From assembly GCA_947372925.1 (NCBI GenBank), contig CANBVQ010000005.1:1-62572 (forward strand): a stretch of 62,572 nucleotides of DNA. Reading direction: 5' to 3'. Positions 9,512 to 17,738 of the stretch are shown here, piece after piece. Source of the DNA: Acidimicrobiaceae bacterium (GTDB taxonomy: Bacteria > Actinomycetota > Acidimicrobiia > Acidimicrobiales > RAAP-2). The position numbers and the translations under genes were made by a program. Each line of letters starts with the position of its first letter. Position 1 is the first letter of the stretch. Below the pieces are notes generated by a model, which worked only from the letters and a program-made list of their open reading frames with translations, did not search any database and was not told where the DNA came from.

Positions 9512-10819
9512 ATGTTTGGCGCAATTGCCGCAGCGTTAGCTGGCTTGATTATTGGTTTTCTCGTGGCCAACGTGCGATCCGCATCGCGCCAGAGCTCCCA
9601 GCGGGCCGAACTGGCCACCGTCACAGCCGAGCGAGATGCGGCCAGCGCCTCAGCCAACACCGCCACCGAACAGCTCGAACGGGAACGGGTGCAGCACGCC
9701 GACGCCATGAAGAACATGCGGGACGCCTTTCAGGTCGCAGCTACCGAAGCGTTGGGCACCGTGGTGGCCCAGCAGAGTGAGCAGCAAGAGGCAGTCTTGA
9801 AGCAGCGGGAAGCAAAATTAGACGACCGGCTGCGCCCACTCTCCGACGCCCTCCTGCAGTATCGCGAGCAGGTTGAGAAGATGAACGTAGACCGAGCAAC
9901 CTCTTTCGAGTCGCTCTCCAAGACGACTTCGCGTCTGATGGAGCTACAGGATCGGTCCATCAGCGAGACCGAACGTCTCAACCGAATTCTGGGCCGTGAA
10001 AAAGATCGCGGTAGTTGGGGCGAAAACCAACTCGAAAACATCTTCCGACTGTCGGGGATGGAGCCGTACATCGATTACATGACCCAGTTGACCGTGACGC
10101 AAGACACAAAGAATGTGCGTCCTGACGCCGTGGTCCGGCTCCCCGGACGTGGCAACTTTGCGATTGACTCCAAAGCGCCACTCGCTGACTACGACACGTA
10201 CTTGGCTGCCGAGACACCGGAGCAGCAGGCCGAAGCGGCCAAGGTGTTTGCCGCCACGGTGAAGCGACACATTCAGCAGCTCACATCCAAGTCCTACTAC
10301 GACTACATCAAGCCTTCACCAGATTTTGTGGCCTGCTTCATTCCCAGTGACAACGTTCTCTCCACCGCGCTCAGTGGTGACCAAGACCTGTGGAACTTTG
10401 CCGTTCGTAGCAAAGTGCTTCTCTGCGGCCCATCCTCACTCATGGGCATGCTGTGGTCGGTGGCCTACGGCTGGCGTCAATCGCAGCTGCAAGAAAACGC
10501 CCAGGAGATCATGGACCTTTCCGAAACGCTCCATCAGCGCATCAGCGTGGCCTACGGTCACTTTCACGAACTGAGCCGTTCGCTGGGCACCACGGTGAAG
10601 AGTTACAACAAGTTGGTGGACTCGATGGAGTCACGACTCCTCGTAACGATCCGCACCATGGAAACCAAGGGCGTCAAGAGCAAGGCCGACATCAAAGAGG
10701 TCGACGCACTCGTGGAGTTGCCACACGACCCCAATCCCGACAAATGGCCCGTGGCTACCGCATTGCCGTTCGGCACGTTGGAGGCGGAAATCGTCGAACA
10801 TCCGCACGAGGCTGAGTAG
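9512..10819 (+). CDS. rmuC: RmuC-family DNA recombination protein
   Basis: This 435-residue protein (start at ATG 9512 behind GGAG; an in-frame GTG at 9482 would add 10 residues) has an N-terminal membrane helix (about 4-22), a long coiled coil (about 30-150) and the RmuC nuclease-like domain, seen as the GSWGENQLENI stretch, RPDAVVRLPGRGNFAIDSKAPL and a SPDFVACFIPSD segment. RmuC limits DNA inversions at repeats in E. coli, but its biochemical activity is not settled. No recombination partner is adjacent. The gene is divergent from phoU. Confidence 0.93.
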   Translation: MFGAIAAALAGLIIGFLVANVRSASRQSSQRAELATVTAERDAASASANTATEQLERERVQHADAMKNMRDAFQVAATEALGTVVAQQSEQQEAVLKQREAKLDDRLRPLSDALLQYREQVEKMNVDRATSFESLSKTTSRLMELQDRSISETERLNRILGREKDRGSWGENQLENIFRLSGMEPYIDYMTQLTVTQDTKNVRPDAVVRLPGRGNFAIDSKAPLADYDTYLAAETPEQQAEAAKVFAATVKRHIQQLTSKSYYDYIKPSPDFVACFIPSDNVLSTALSGDQDLWNFAVRSKVLLCGPSSLMGMLWSVAYGWRQSQLQENAQEIMDLSETLHQRISVAYGHFHELSRSLGTTVKSYNKLVDSMESRLLVTIRTMETKGVKSKADIKEVDALVELPHDPNPDKWPVATALPFGTLEAEIVEHPHEAE

Positions 10820-10835
10820 CGAACTATTTGCTGAC

Positions 10836-10841
10836 TAGGTT
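10836..10841 (+). promoter_or_regulatory. -10 box (TAGGTT) for leaderless membrane protein gene
   Basis: TAGGTT is followed by 6 nt and the GTG at 10848. Confidence 0.45.
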
Positions 10842-10847
10842 CTCTTC

Positions 10848-11837
10848 GTGGCGAGCAGGAGCGAATTACGGAGACGGCGGCAGCTTCGTCTCCTTGTAGT
10901 CGTCATCATTGTGGCGACGTTGGGAACCTTTGCCCGTGATGTGATTCGTGCCGCCCACGACTCGCAATCGGCGCGAGCCTCGCGAAACACCACCTTCGGC
11001 ACCCTCGCCCGCCATCTCCTTCTCGAAGGTGCGGCGTTGGACCACGACACACTCGTGACGTTGCAGCAAGCGACCACATTGTCACGCAGTGATTTCCTAG
11101 ACGCCTGGGCCCAGTTAGAAGTTCGCGCCCGGCAGGTGACTCTGGACGCCGCCCGACTCCGAGTGCCCGCTGTTGATCGCCAGCTCAACGGCTTGCTGGG
11201 CGACGTGATGACGCAGCGAATAACGAGTTGGGAGGTCATTCGTAATTCTGTTCTGACACCTCTCGGCATTGGTACGACCCCGTCCTCAACTGTTTCATTG
11301 ACGAGCGCACTCGCCACAATCACGGCGACGAACGCCCAGTGGAGTGCTGCTCACGGTCGCTTGCATCGAGAACCTGGGCACGTCCGACTGCCCGTGAACG
11401 AATGGACCTTGCCGGCGAATGACGTCACAGGGCTCATCGCCACGGCCCTGCAACAGGTGAGATTGCGCCCCTCGGCCACGGTATCTATCAATGCGGTGTC
11501 GATTGACCCCCAGCCCTTGCCTTCGGATGCGGCTCAGTTGGTACTGCTCGCCCGTGATCAAATTGCCGTAGGCGTGTCCCTTCGTAACCTCTCCTCGACT
11601 GACGCCACGGTCACGGTGCATCTTGTACTGGCTCCTGAAAGAAACTCTGGTGCTCCCGTTTCCAAGTCGATGAACGTTTTCCTCCCCAAACAGTCCAATG
11701 CCGCTGTTTTGTTTGATTCCATCGCTATCCGGGCCTCCGAACACGGAGCCTTTCGCATCTGGGTGACGGGCGCTCGGCCCAATACACCCGGATCGGCGAG
11801 TCGTTTCTACACATTCAAGGTGGCCTCGGCCGGTTGA
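10848..11837 (+). CDS. Membrane-anchored protein of unknown function
   Basis: I do not recognise this 329-residue protein. It starts at a leaderless-type GTG, has a basic N-terminus, one membrane helix (about residues 13-28) and then a long extracytoplasmic part. The middle is helical and Ala/Thr-rich. The C-terminal third alternates hydrophobic and polar residues (VSLRNLSSTDATVTVHLVL, then FRIWVTGARPN), which looks like a beta-sandwich. There are no Cys residues, no catalytic signature and no lipobox. It sits between rmuC and gltA without an obvious functional link. A surface or adhesion-type role is possible but unsupported. Confidence 0.75.
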   Translation: MASRSELRRRRQLRLLVVVIIVATLGTFARDVIRAAHDSQSARASRNTTFGTLARHLLLEGAALDHDTLVTLQQATTLSRSDFLDAWAQLEVRARQVTLDAARLRVPAVDRQLNGLLGDVMTQRITSWEVIRNSVLTPLGIGTTPSSTVSLTSALATITATNAQWSAAHGRLHREPGHVRLPVNEWTLPANDVTGLIATALQQVRLRPSATVSINAVSIDPQPLPSDAAQLVLLARDQIAVGVSLRNLSSTDATVTVHLVLAPERNSGAPVSKSMNVFLPKQSNAAVLFDSIAIRASEHGAFRIWVTGARPNTPGSASRFYTFKVASAG

Positions 11838-11841
11838 TCTG

Positions 11842-11870
11842 TAGACAGGGTTTCTCGAAACCTCTACGAT
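11842..11870 (+). promoter_or_regulatory. Promoter of gltA
   Basis: A -35 TAGACA (11842-11847) and -10 TACGAT (11865-11870) are separated by 17 nt. Transcription should begin near 11877, giving a short leader that contains AAGAAGG before the GTG start at 11904. Confidence 0.6.
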
Positions 11871-11903
11871 GGGCAGTGGCTATTTGTGCGAAAGAAGGCA
11901 ACC

Positions 11904-13172
11904 GTGCCACAGACAATCACCGTCACCGATAATCGGACTGGTGAGTCTTACGAACTCCCCATCGAGAATGGGGGCATTGCCGCGAAGGATTTCGCCAAGG
12001 CTGTCCCCGGTGTTTGGTTCTACGACCCCGCATTCATGCAGACTGCCGCGGCAGAGAGTGCCATCACGTACCTCGACGGCGAGGCCGGGATCTTGCGTTA
12101 CCGCGGGTATCCCATTGAGCAACTAGCCGAAAAGTCGACCTACCTCGAAGTGGCCTACTTGCTGCTGCACGGTGAACTCCCCACTCTGGAGCAGGCGGAA
12201 GCGTGGAAGAAGGAAGTGACGTATCACACCTTCATTCACGAAAATGTTCGTAAGCGGTTCCTCGAAGGATTCAACTACGACGCGCACCCCATGGGCATGA
12301 TGGTTTCTGCCGTCGCGGCACTATCGACGTATTACAAGGACGCCAAAGAGATCGACAACCCGGAAATCTTGAACAAGCAGATTGTTCGCCTGATCGCCAA
12401 GATGCCAACACTGGCCGCCGCCGCGCACCGCTTCAGCGTCGGCATGCCATTTGTCTACCCCGACAATTCACTGGGCTACGCCGAAAACTTCCTCTCCATG
12501 ATGTGGAAGGTTGCCGAGCCTCGTTACGAGCCCGACCCCGTTCTGGCTCGCGCACTCGACGTTCTCTTTATTCTCCACGCCGATCACGAACAGAACTGTG
12601 GCACCACCGCGATGCGCGTAGTCGGTAGTGCGCACGCCGACCCTTATTCGGCCGCCGCCGCAGCGACATCGGCTCTCTACGGTCCCCGTCACGGTGGCGC
12701 TAACGAGCAGGTCTTGCGCATGTTGAACGACATCGGTTCCATCGACAACGTGCCGGGCTTCATCGAGGACGTCAAGTCCGGCAAGGGCAAGCTTCAGGGC
12801 TTTGGCCACCGCGTCTACAAAAACTTCGATCCCCGCGCCGAGATTATTAAGCGCACGGCCGATGACGTCTTCAAGGTGACCGGCAAGAACCCATTGCTCG
12901 ACATTGCACTCAAGCTCGAAGAGGTTGCGCTGCAGGACGACTACTTCCGTTCACGCAAGCTCTACCCCAACGTGGACTTCTACTCGGGCTTGATCTACCA
13001 GGCCATGGGTTTCCCCATCGAGATGTTCACGGTGCTCTTCGCCATTCCCCGCATGTCGGGTTGGTTGGCGCACTACACCGAACTGCTCGGACAGGACGCC
13101 AAGATTGCGCGACCACGCCAGCTCTACACCGGCTCGGATAAGCGCGACTACGTGCCAATGGCTCAGCGCTAG
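11904..13172 (+). CDS. gltA: Citrate synthase
   Basis: This 422-residue enzyme condenses acetyl-CoA and oxaloacetate at the entry of the TCA cycle. The catalytic residues are visible as His263 (GPRHGGANEQ), His302 (GFGHRVYKNFDPR) and Asp358 (PNVDFYSG). Length and motifs match the type II-like hexameric bacterial form. I chose GTG 11904 because AAGAAGG lies 5 nt upstream. An in-frame GTG at 11886 would add 6 residues and has no ribosome site. It has its own promoter. Confidence 0.96.
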   Translation: MPQTITVTDNRTGESYELPIENGGIAAKDFAKAVPGVWFYDPAFMQTAAAESAITYLDGEAGILRYRGYPIEQLAEKSTYLEVAYLLLHGELPTLEQAEAWKKEVTYHTFIHENVRKRFLEGFNYDAHPMGMMVSAVAALSTYYKDAKEIDNPEILNKQIVRLIAKMPTLAAAAHRFSVGMPFVYPDNSLGYAENFLSMMWKVAEPRYEPDPVLARALDVLFILHADHEQNCGTTAMRVVGSAHADPYSAAAAATSALYGPRHGGANEQVLRMLNDIGSIDNVPGFIEDVKSGKGKLQGFGHRVYKNFDPRAEIIKRTADDVFKVTGKNPLLDIALKLEEVALQDDYFRSRKLYPNVDFYSGLIYQAMGFPIEMFTVLFAIPRMSGWLAHYTELLGQDAKIARPRQLYTGSDKRDYVPMAQR

Positions 13173-13196
13173 TTCGGCGAATCGAGAGTAGGGACA

Positions 13197-14351
13197 ATCA
13201 AGTACCTCGTCACGGTCGCTTCGCTCGACCAACGCGACGGGAGCGCACTCGCGGCTCTCGACATTGCGTTGGGACTGCGGACGCGCGGACACGAAGTATC
13301 ACTGTTCGCACTTCGACTCGGGGACTTTGCCGAATGGGTTGAATCGACCCATGACGTGACTTGTCTCTCGATGCCCGATATCGCTGGTCTTCGCGAGGCC
13401 CAGCCCGATCGAGTGGTGCTGATGCACTGGCCCGCATATTTCGCGCTGCAACGTGAAGGTATTCGAGTCCCCACCGTCTTTGGCTTCCTCGGACGGCATC
13501 CCGCGCTTGAGAATCCACCACCGCTCGTTCTCGGCCTCGGCTTCCCGTGGTTTGCCGTGTCGGAAGCAATCGTGACAAACGTAACTGCTATTTCAACATG
13601 GGGGGAGAACCCCCACCGTTTGATGCGCAATTGGACGGGATGGGCCGAAGGTGCGATCCGGCCCGAATCGCCGCTGCGACGAATCGCCATCGTCTCGAAT
13701 CGGATGACTGACGAGTTGGAGAATCAACTCGTCGAAGCCGGCCAGCGTGCCGGTATTGAGGTGACTCGCTTTGGTCTCCCTCGTAATCCCCAGATTTTGA
13801 ATGAAGCGCTGCTGGAAGAGTATGACGCAATCATTTCGCTCGGCCGTTCGATTCTCGATGCGATGCGACTCGGTCGCCCCGCGTTGATTTTTGATATTCA
13901 CGGGGCGGATGGCTGGGTTACTCCAGAAAACGTCGAACGGTGCGCCGGCGAAAGCTTTAGCGGCCGTGAACGCGCTCATCGCCCGACCGATGACGAATTG
14001 GATGCGTGGTTAGCGCAACCCCCAACAACCGATCAACTCCGGACGCTACAGACGTGGGTTCGGGAAAACGCCACCTTGGATGCGGCCCTCAATCAACTCG
14101 AGGAACTGTTCGCCCTCGCCGTTGCACCCAGCGTCACGTGGGGTCAATTCGGTGAAGCCGCGGTGGAGATGATGGAAGAGCTCGCGTTCGTGCGCCGAGG
14201 ACTCGCCATTCGAGAACAGCAGTTAGTGAACCTCACGATTGATCGTGACAACGTGGTGGCGCGAATTCGAAAAATCGAAAATGTGAATACCCGTGTGCGC
14301 CCGAAGTTTCTTAGCCGCATCCTCGTCAAAGCTGCTCAACGCCGCCTCTAG
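13197..14351 (+). CDS. Glycosyltransferase-like protein (GT-B fold), no canonical start codon
   Basis: From 13269 the frame encodes a clear protein, but the open frame continues upstream to the gltA stop, and residues encoded at 13197-13268 (IKYLVTVASLDQRDGS...) look like a first Rossmann strand. There is no ATG, GTG or TTG in this upstream part. ATC at 13197, 8 nt after a GAGAG, is the best guess; TTG 13269 would remove the first strand. The body (HWPAYF, PTVFGFLGRHP, FDIHGADGWVTPENV) resembles GT-B glycosyltransferases, and the end (about the last 70 residues) is helical and basic. Donor and acceptor are unknown. Confidence 0.6.
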   Translation: MKYLVTVASLDQRDGSALAALDIALGLRTRGHEVSLFALRLGDFAEWVESTHDVTCLSMPDIAGLREAQPDRVVLMHWPAYFALQREGIRVPTVFGFLGRHPALENPPPLVLGLGFPWFAVSEAIVTNVTAISTWGENPHRLMRNWTGWAEGAIRPESPLRRIAIVSNRMTDELENQLVEAGQRAGIEVTRFGLPRNPQILNEALLEEYDAIISLGRSILDAMRLGRPALIFDIHGADGWVTPENVERCAGESFSGRERAHRPTDDELDAWLAQPPTTDQLRTLQTWVRENATLDAALNQLEELFALAVAPSVTWGQFGEAAVEMMEELAFVRRGLAIREQQLVNLTIDRDNVVARIRKIENVNTRVRPKFLSRILVKAAQRRL

Positions 14352-14387
14352 GTCCGAGCCTGACGGTTTCAGTGCGGGGAAGTGTTC

Positions 14388-15251
14388 CTAGCTTTGGCGG
14401 GGCGCCACAATACGAGTGAGTCCCTCTTGCACCATGGAGACGCACAGTTCACCCGACCGATTGAAGAGGAAGCCGCGAGCGAGACCTCGTGCCCCATGGG
14501 CAATCGGTGAGTCCATGTCGTAGAGCAACCATTCGTCGGCCTTGACCTGACGGTGGAACCACATGCAGTGGTCCAAGCTGGCCCCCATGAACGTTCCGTC
14601 GTCCCAGCGAACGTCGTGCGGCCCCAAGATGGCGTCGAAGAGACTCATGTCGCTCGCGTAGGTGACTACGCAGGCGTGCAGGAGCGGGTCATCGGCCAAC
14701 GTTCCGTCGGCCTTGATCCACACCTGCTTGGTGGGTTCACGGGGGCGCGTGGGACTCCAGGGGAGTTCGCCAATGAAACGCTGGTCAATGGGGTGTTGGC
14801 GCTTGAACCACTCGTCAATGTCCTGACCATTGCTGGCCGCTTTGATGCGCTCGAACAACGTAGGAATCGTTTCGGGCTGCTCAACGTCCGGCGCGGCGAT
14901 CTGGTGGTCGAGGCCGTCTTCTTCAGTGTGGAAACTGGCCTGCATGTTGTAGATGGCGCGGCCGTGTTGAATCGCCACGACCCGGCGGGTGGTGAAGCTC
15001 TTTCCATCGCGAATCCGGTCTACCTCGTAGAGAATTGGCACCCTGGGGTCCCCGGGTCGAAGAAAGTATGAGTGGAGCGAGTGGACCCGACCCTGGTCGA
15101 CCGTGCGGCCGGCGGCCATCAGCGCCTGGGCTGCGACTTGACCGCCGAAGACCCGTTGCCGCTCTTCATTGGGCTGGGTTCCGCGAAAGATATTGACTTC
15201 GATTGTTTCGAGGTCGAGAAGGTGGACGAGAAAATCGAGAGATTCAGACAC
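14388..15251 (-). CDS. tesB: Acyl-CoA thioesterase II
   Basis: This 287-residue double hot-dog protein hydrolyses acyl-CoAs to free acid and CoA. The N-terminal hot-dog carries RVFGGQVAAQALMAA and the LHSYFLRPGDP strand. The C-terminal one carries TYASDMSLFDAILGPH with the catalytic Asp and the MGASLDHCMWFHR segment. Length is normal for TesB. The start is GTG with TACGAT 6 nt upstream, so it is probably leaderless. It is divergent from the GH1 gene, with the two promoters within about 40 bp. Confidence 0.95.
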   Translation of the reverse strand: MSESLDFLVHLLDLETIEVNIFRGTQPNEERQRVFGGQVAAQALMAAGRTVDQGRVHSLHSYFLRPGDPRVPILYEVDRIRDGKSFTTRRVVAIQHGRAIYNMQASFHTEEDGLDHQIAAPDVEQPETIPTLFERIKAASNGQDIDEWFKRQHPIDQRFIGELPWSPTRPREPTKQVWIKADGTLADDPLLHACVVTYASDMSLFDAILGPHDVRWDDGTFMGASLDHCMWFHRQVKADEWLLYDMDSPIAHGARGLARGFLFNRSGELCVSMVQEGLTRIVAPRQS

Positions 15252-15257
15252 GCCTAC

Positions 15258-15263
15258 ATCGTA
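15258..15263 (-). promoter_or_regulatory. -10 box (TACGAT) for leaderless tesB
   Basis: On the minus strand TACGAT is followed by 6 nt and the GTG at 15251. Confidence 0.45.
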
Positions 15264-15293
15264 GGGGAGACTGCATTTCCCTAATCAGCGGTC

Positions 15294-15299
15294 TATCGT
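15294..15299 (+). promoter_or_regulatory. -10 box (TATCGT) for leaderless GH1 gene
   Basis: TATCGT is followed by 6 nt and the GTG at 15306. Confidence 0.45.
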
Positions 15300-15305
15300 A
15301 AACAA

Positions 15306-16475
15306 GTGACCACAGCACTGACATTCCCACAAGGTTTTCTCTGGGGGACCGCTACGGCGGCGCACCAGATTGAAGGCAATAACACCAACTCTGACTGGTG
15401 GCGTTTCGAACACGAAGAGGGCCGCGTCAAAGAGCCCAGTGGCGACGCCTGCGACTCGTTTCATCTCTACGAACGTGACCTGGACATCGTTGCATCTCTG
15501 GGTCTCAACAGCTACCGCTTCTCCATCGAGTGGGCCCGGATCGAACCGGCTGAAGGTGAATTCTCTCGAGCGTCGCTGAACCACTATCGGCGAGTCCTCG
15601 AGGCCTGCATTGCGCGCGGCCTGGTTCCCGTGGTGACCCTGCACCACTTCACCTTGCCGCAGTGGGTTGCCGACGCGGGTGGTTTTGAGTCACCCAAGAT
15701 TGTTCAGTGGTTGGGTCGCTACGCCCAGCAGGTGGGCCAAGCACTCGGCGACCTCATTGGCGTGGGTTGCACGATTAATGAGCCGAACATCGTTTCGGTG
15801 ATGGGCTATCGCTACGGCGTGTTTCCACCGGCCGTGTCTGACCCCGCGCGATACGTGGCCGTACACGAGGCGATGCGCGCATCGCACAACGCCATGGTCG
15901 ACGGCCTGAAGTCTGGCCCCGGCAACTACCCCGTGGGACTCACGCTCTCGATGTCCGAGTACGTAGCCCTCGAAGGTGCAGAAGATCGGATGCGCAAGAT
16001 TCGACTCGAGATGGAAGATAAGTATCTCGAAGGCGTTCGAGGCAATGACTTCATCGGTGTGCAGTGCTACTCCAAGTCCATCATCGCCCCACCGGGAATG
16101 CCGGACAACTACGACGGCGACGTGACGGATATGGGTTACCCCTATTGGCCCCAGTGCGTCGAGCACACGATTCGCCGAGCCGCTGAGGTCACGGGTATTC
16201 CGGTGATCATGACCGAGAACGGAATCGCGACAACGGACGACACGCGGCGCATTGCCTACCTCGACGCGGCACTACGCGGTCTCCACAACTGTCTGCGTGA
16301 TGGAGTCGACGTGCGGGGCTACTACCAGTGGAGTCTCCTCGACAACTTTGAGTGGGTCTTGGGCTACTCCATGCGATTTGGCATCGTGGACGTGGATCGC
16401 GAGACTTTTGTACGAACCCCGAAGCCTTCAGCCCACTGGTTTGGCGCAATTGCGAAGAACAACGCCCTTAACTAG
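15306..16475 (+). CDS. Glycoside hydrolase family 1 (beta-glucosidase-like)
   Basis: This 389-residue TIM-barrel enzyme retains both family 1 catalytic glutamates: the acid/base Glu159 in TINEPN and the nucleophile Glu304 in MTENGIAT. The N-terminal FLWGTATAAHQIEG and the C-terminal YYQWSLLDNFEW are also typical. No signal peptide is seen, so it probably acts on imported beta-glycosides or on an internal conjugate. It is about 50-60 residues shorter than most family members, probably through shorter loops, because no core motif is missing. Sugar specificity cannot be read from the sequence. Confidence 0.93.
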   Translation: MTTALTFPQGFLWGTATAAHQIEGNNTNSDWWRFEHEEGRVKEPSGDACDSFHLYERDLDIVASLGLNSYRFSIEWARIEPAEGEFSRASLNHYRRVLEACIARGLVPVVTLHHFTLPQWVADAGGFESPKIVQWLGRYAQQVGQALGDLIGVGCTINEPNIVSVMGYRYGVFPPAVSDPARYVAVHEAMRASHNAMVDGLKSGPGNYPVGLTLSMSEYVALEGAEDRMRKIRLEMEDKYLEGVRGNDFIGVQCYSKSIIAPPGMPDNYDGDVTDMGYPYWPQCVEHTIRRAAEVTGIPVIMTENGIATTDDTRRIAYLDAALRGLHNCLRDGVDVRGYYQWSLLDNFEWVLGYSMRFGIVDVDRETFVRTPKPSAHWFGAIAKNNALN

Positions 16476-16491
16476 GGGTTGAAACGGCGAG

Positions 16492-16497
16492 TAGTGT
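16492..16497 (+). promoter_or_regulatory. -10 box (TAGTGT) for leaderless gtrA-like gene
   Basis: TAGTGT is followed by 7 nt and the ATG at 16505, which favours this ATG over the in-frame GTG at 16496. Confidence 0.4.
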
Positions 16498-16504
16498 GAA
16501 TCCA

Positions 16505-17014
16505 ATGCGGAAGCGGTTAGAAGACCTCATTGCGTGGTCTAAGACTCACGAAGGCAAGAAGCTCATCCGCTTCGCTTCGGTTTCGGCAATTTCGACCGTC
16601 GTCTCTTTCACGACTATTTCCGTCGTCTACGGAACCAAACTGGTTGAAGGAGAAATTTCGAGCACCGTGGTCGGCAACATGGTGGCCACCATCCCTTCCT
16701 ACTACCTCAACCGAACCTGGACGTGGGGCAAGAAGGGCCGCTCACACTTCCGGGGCGAGATTTTGCCCTTCTGGCTTATGGCCGTCCTGGGGACAACCTT
16801 TTCAATCTTTGGCGCCACACTGGCGGGCCACGTTGTTTCGACTCATAACTGGCACCACTTGGTCAACACGGCCATTGTGGCTTTTGCCAACTTAATTAGC
16901 TTTGGAATTTTCTGGGTGCTGAAGCTCAAAGTCTTCAACCGTATTTTTCACGTCGACGAACTCGCCGAAATCGATGAGCACCTCGTCGCCGAGGAAGCGA
17001 ACCCGACGAACTAG
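16505..17014 (+). CDS. GtrA-family membrane protein
   Basis: This 169-residue protein has the four-helix GtrA layout: FASVSAISTVVSFTTISVVYG, a second helix ending in the conserved NRTWTWG, a third (FWLMAVLGTTFSIFGATLAG) and a fourth (NTAIVAFANLISFGIFWVLKLKVFNR). GtrA-like proteins are thought to flip or bind lipid-linked sugars in cell-envelope polysaccharide synthesis. The nearby glycosyltransferase-like, GH1 and MptB-like genes make an envelope-glycan context plausible. Its stop shares CTAG with convergent yajQ. Confidence 0.88.
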   Translation: MRKRLEDLIAWSKTHEGKKLIRFASVSAISTVVSFTTISVVYGTKLVEGEISSTVVGNMVATIPSYYLNRTWTWGKKGRSHFRGEILPFWLMAVLGTTFSIFGATLAGHVVSTHNWHHLVNTAIVAFANLISFGIFWVLKLKVFNRIFHVDELAEIDEHLVAEEANPTN

Positions 17015-17499
17015 TCGCGGAAGTTGTTGAACTGCAAGGGGACTTCAATGTCCGACTCGCGGCACAACTGCATGACGGCCTGGAGGTCGTCCCGCTGTTT
17101 TCCAGTGACGCGAACCTGATCGCCCTGAATTGAAGAGCTGACGTTCTTCAGGCCACTGTCCTTGATCAATTTGTTGATCTTCTTGCCGACTTCCTGCGAA
17201 ATGCCGGCCTTCAGGGTGATCTTCTGTCGGGCGGTACCCTTCGTGGCCTCTTCGATCTTGCCTGCGTCGAGAGTCTTGAGTGAGACGTTGCGCTTGACCA
17301 TCTTCTCTTCCAGAAGTTGGTAGAGGGCACGGATGCGGTCGTCCGTTGAGGATGTCAGCGTCAATTCCTTCTCGGTGAACTCAATGTTGGAGTCGGTGTT
17401 CTTGAAGTCAAAGCGCGTCCCGGCTTCCCGGTTGGCCTGATCGACCGCATTACGCACTTCTTGGAGGTCAACTTCCGAAACGATGTCAAAGGTAGGCAT
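17011..17499 (-). CDS. yajQ: YajQ-family nucleotide-binding protein
   Basis: This 162-residue protein is full length for YajQ. It starts with PTFDIVSEVDLQEVRNAVDQ, contains the FDFKNTDSNIEF segment and ends with DIEVPLQFNNFRD. Homologues bind cyclic di-GMP and nucleic acids, and in Xanthomonas one acts as a transcriptional co-regulator; the role in Actinobacteria is not known. TACGCT lies 7 nt before ATG, so it is probably leaderless. It is divergent from tRNA-Tyr, whose -35 box begins about 18 bp from the yajQ -10 box. Confidence 0.94.
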   Translation of the reverse strand: MPTFDIVSEVDLQEVRNAVDQANREAGTRFDFKNTDSNIEFTEKELTLTSSTDDRIRALYQLLEEKMVKRNVSLKTLDAGKIEEATKGTARQKITLKAGISQEVGKKINKLIKDSGLKNVSSSIQGDQVRVTGKQRDDLQAVMQLCRESDIEVPLQFNNFRD

Positions 17500-17506
17500 G
17501 GGAAAA

Positions 17507-17512
17507 AGCGTA
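17507..17512 (-). promoter_or_regulatory. -10 box (TACGCT) for leaderless yajQ
   Basis: On the minus strand TACGCT is followed by 7 nt and the ATG at 17499. Confidence 0.4.
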
Positions 17513-17529
17513 GCGAGCGAGGCCCCATT

Positions 17530-17558
17530 TTGATGAGTTCGTATTGGGGCACTATGAT
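17530..17558 (+). promoter_or_regulatory. Promoter of tRNA-Tyr
   Basis: A -35 TTGATG (17530-17535) and -10 TATGAT (17553-17558) are 17 nt apart. The mature tRNA begins 7 nt after the -10 box, so the primary transcript may have almost no 5' leader. Confidence 0.75.
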
Positions 17559-17565
17559 TTCCGAC

Positions 17566-17649
17566 GGGTCAGTGCCCGAGCGGCCAATGGGATCTGGCTG
17601 TAAACCAGACGCGTAAGCTACGGGGGTTCAAATCCCTCCTGGCCCACCA
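17566..17649 (+). tRNA. tRNA-Tyr (GTA)
   Basis: An 84-nt class II tRNA with encoded CCA. The acceptor stem GGGTCAG/CTGGCCC pairs over 7 bp with one G-U, the anticodon stem-loop is TCTGG-CTGTAAA-CCAGA with anticodon GTA, and the extended variable arm expected of bacterial tRNA-Tyr is present. Confidence 0.95.
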
Positions 17650-17651
17650 AT

Positions 17652-17667
17652 GCGGTGCTTGCACCGC
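17652..17667 (+). terminator. Hairpin after tRNA-Tyr
   Basis: A perfect 7-bp inverted repeat GCGGTGC-TT-GCACCGC begins 3 nt after the tRNA CCA end. There is no T-run, so it may act as a processing or weak termination hairpin. Confidence 0.45.
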
Positions 17668-17671
17668 GGGA

Positions 17672-17700
17672 GTGACGCCCCCGGTGCGATGTCTTACGAT
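17672..17700 (+). promoter_or_regulatory. Candidate promoter of the mptB-like gene
   Basis: GTGACG (17672-17677) and TACGAT (17695-17700) are 17 nt apart. The -10 box lies inside the loop of the following hairpin, so termination of the tRNA transcript and initiation for the next gene share DNA. Confidence 0.4.
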
Positions 17701-17714
17701 TTCGTAACCGGGGG
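17678..17714 (+). terminator. Terminator-like hairpin CCCCCGGT/ACCGGGGG
   Basis: An 8-bp perfect stem (17678-17685 with 17707-17714), whose loop holds a smaller TACGA/TCGTA repeat, is followed by TTTCT. It is the best intrinsic-terminator candidate for tRNA-Tyr. Confidence 0.5.
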
Positions 17715-17738
17715 TTTCTACTGCCCAGAGGAGTGAGT

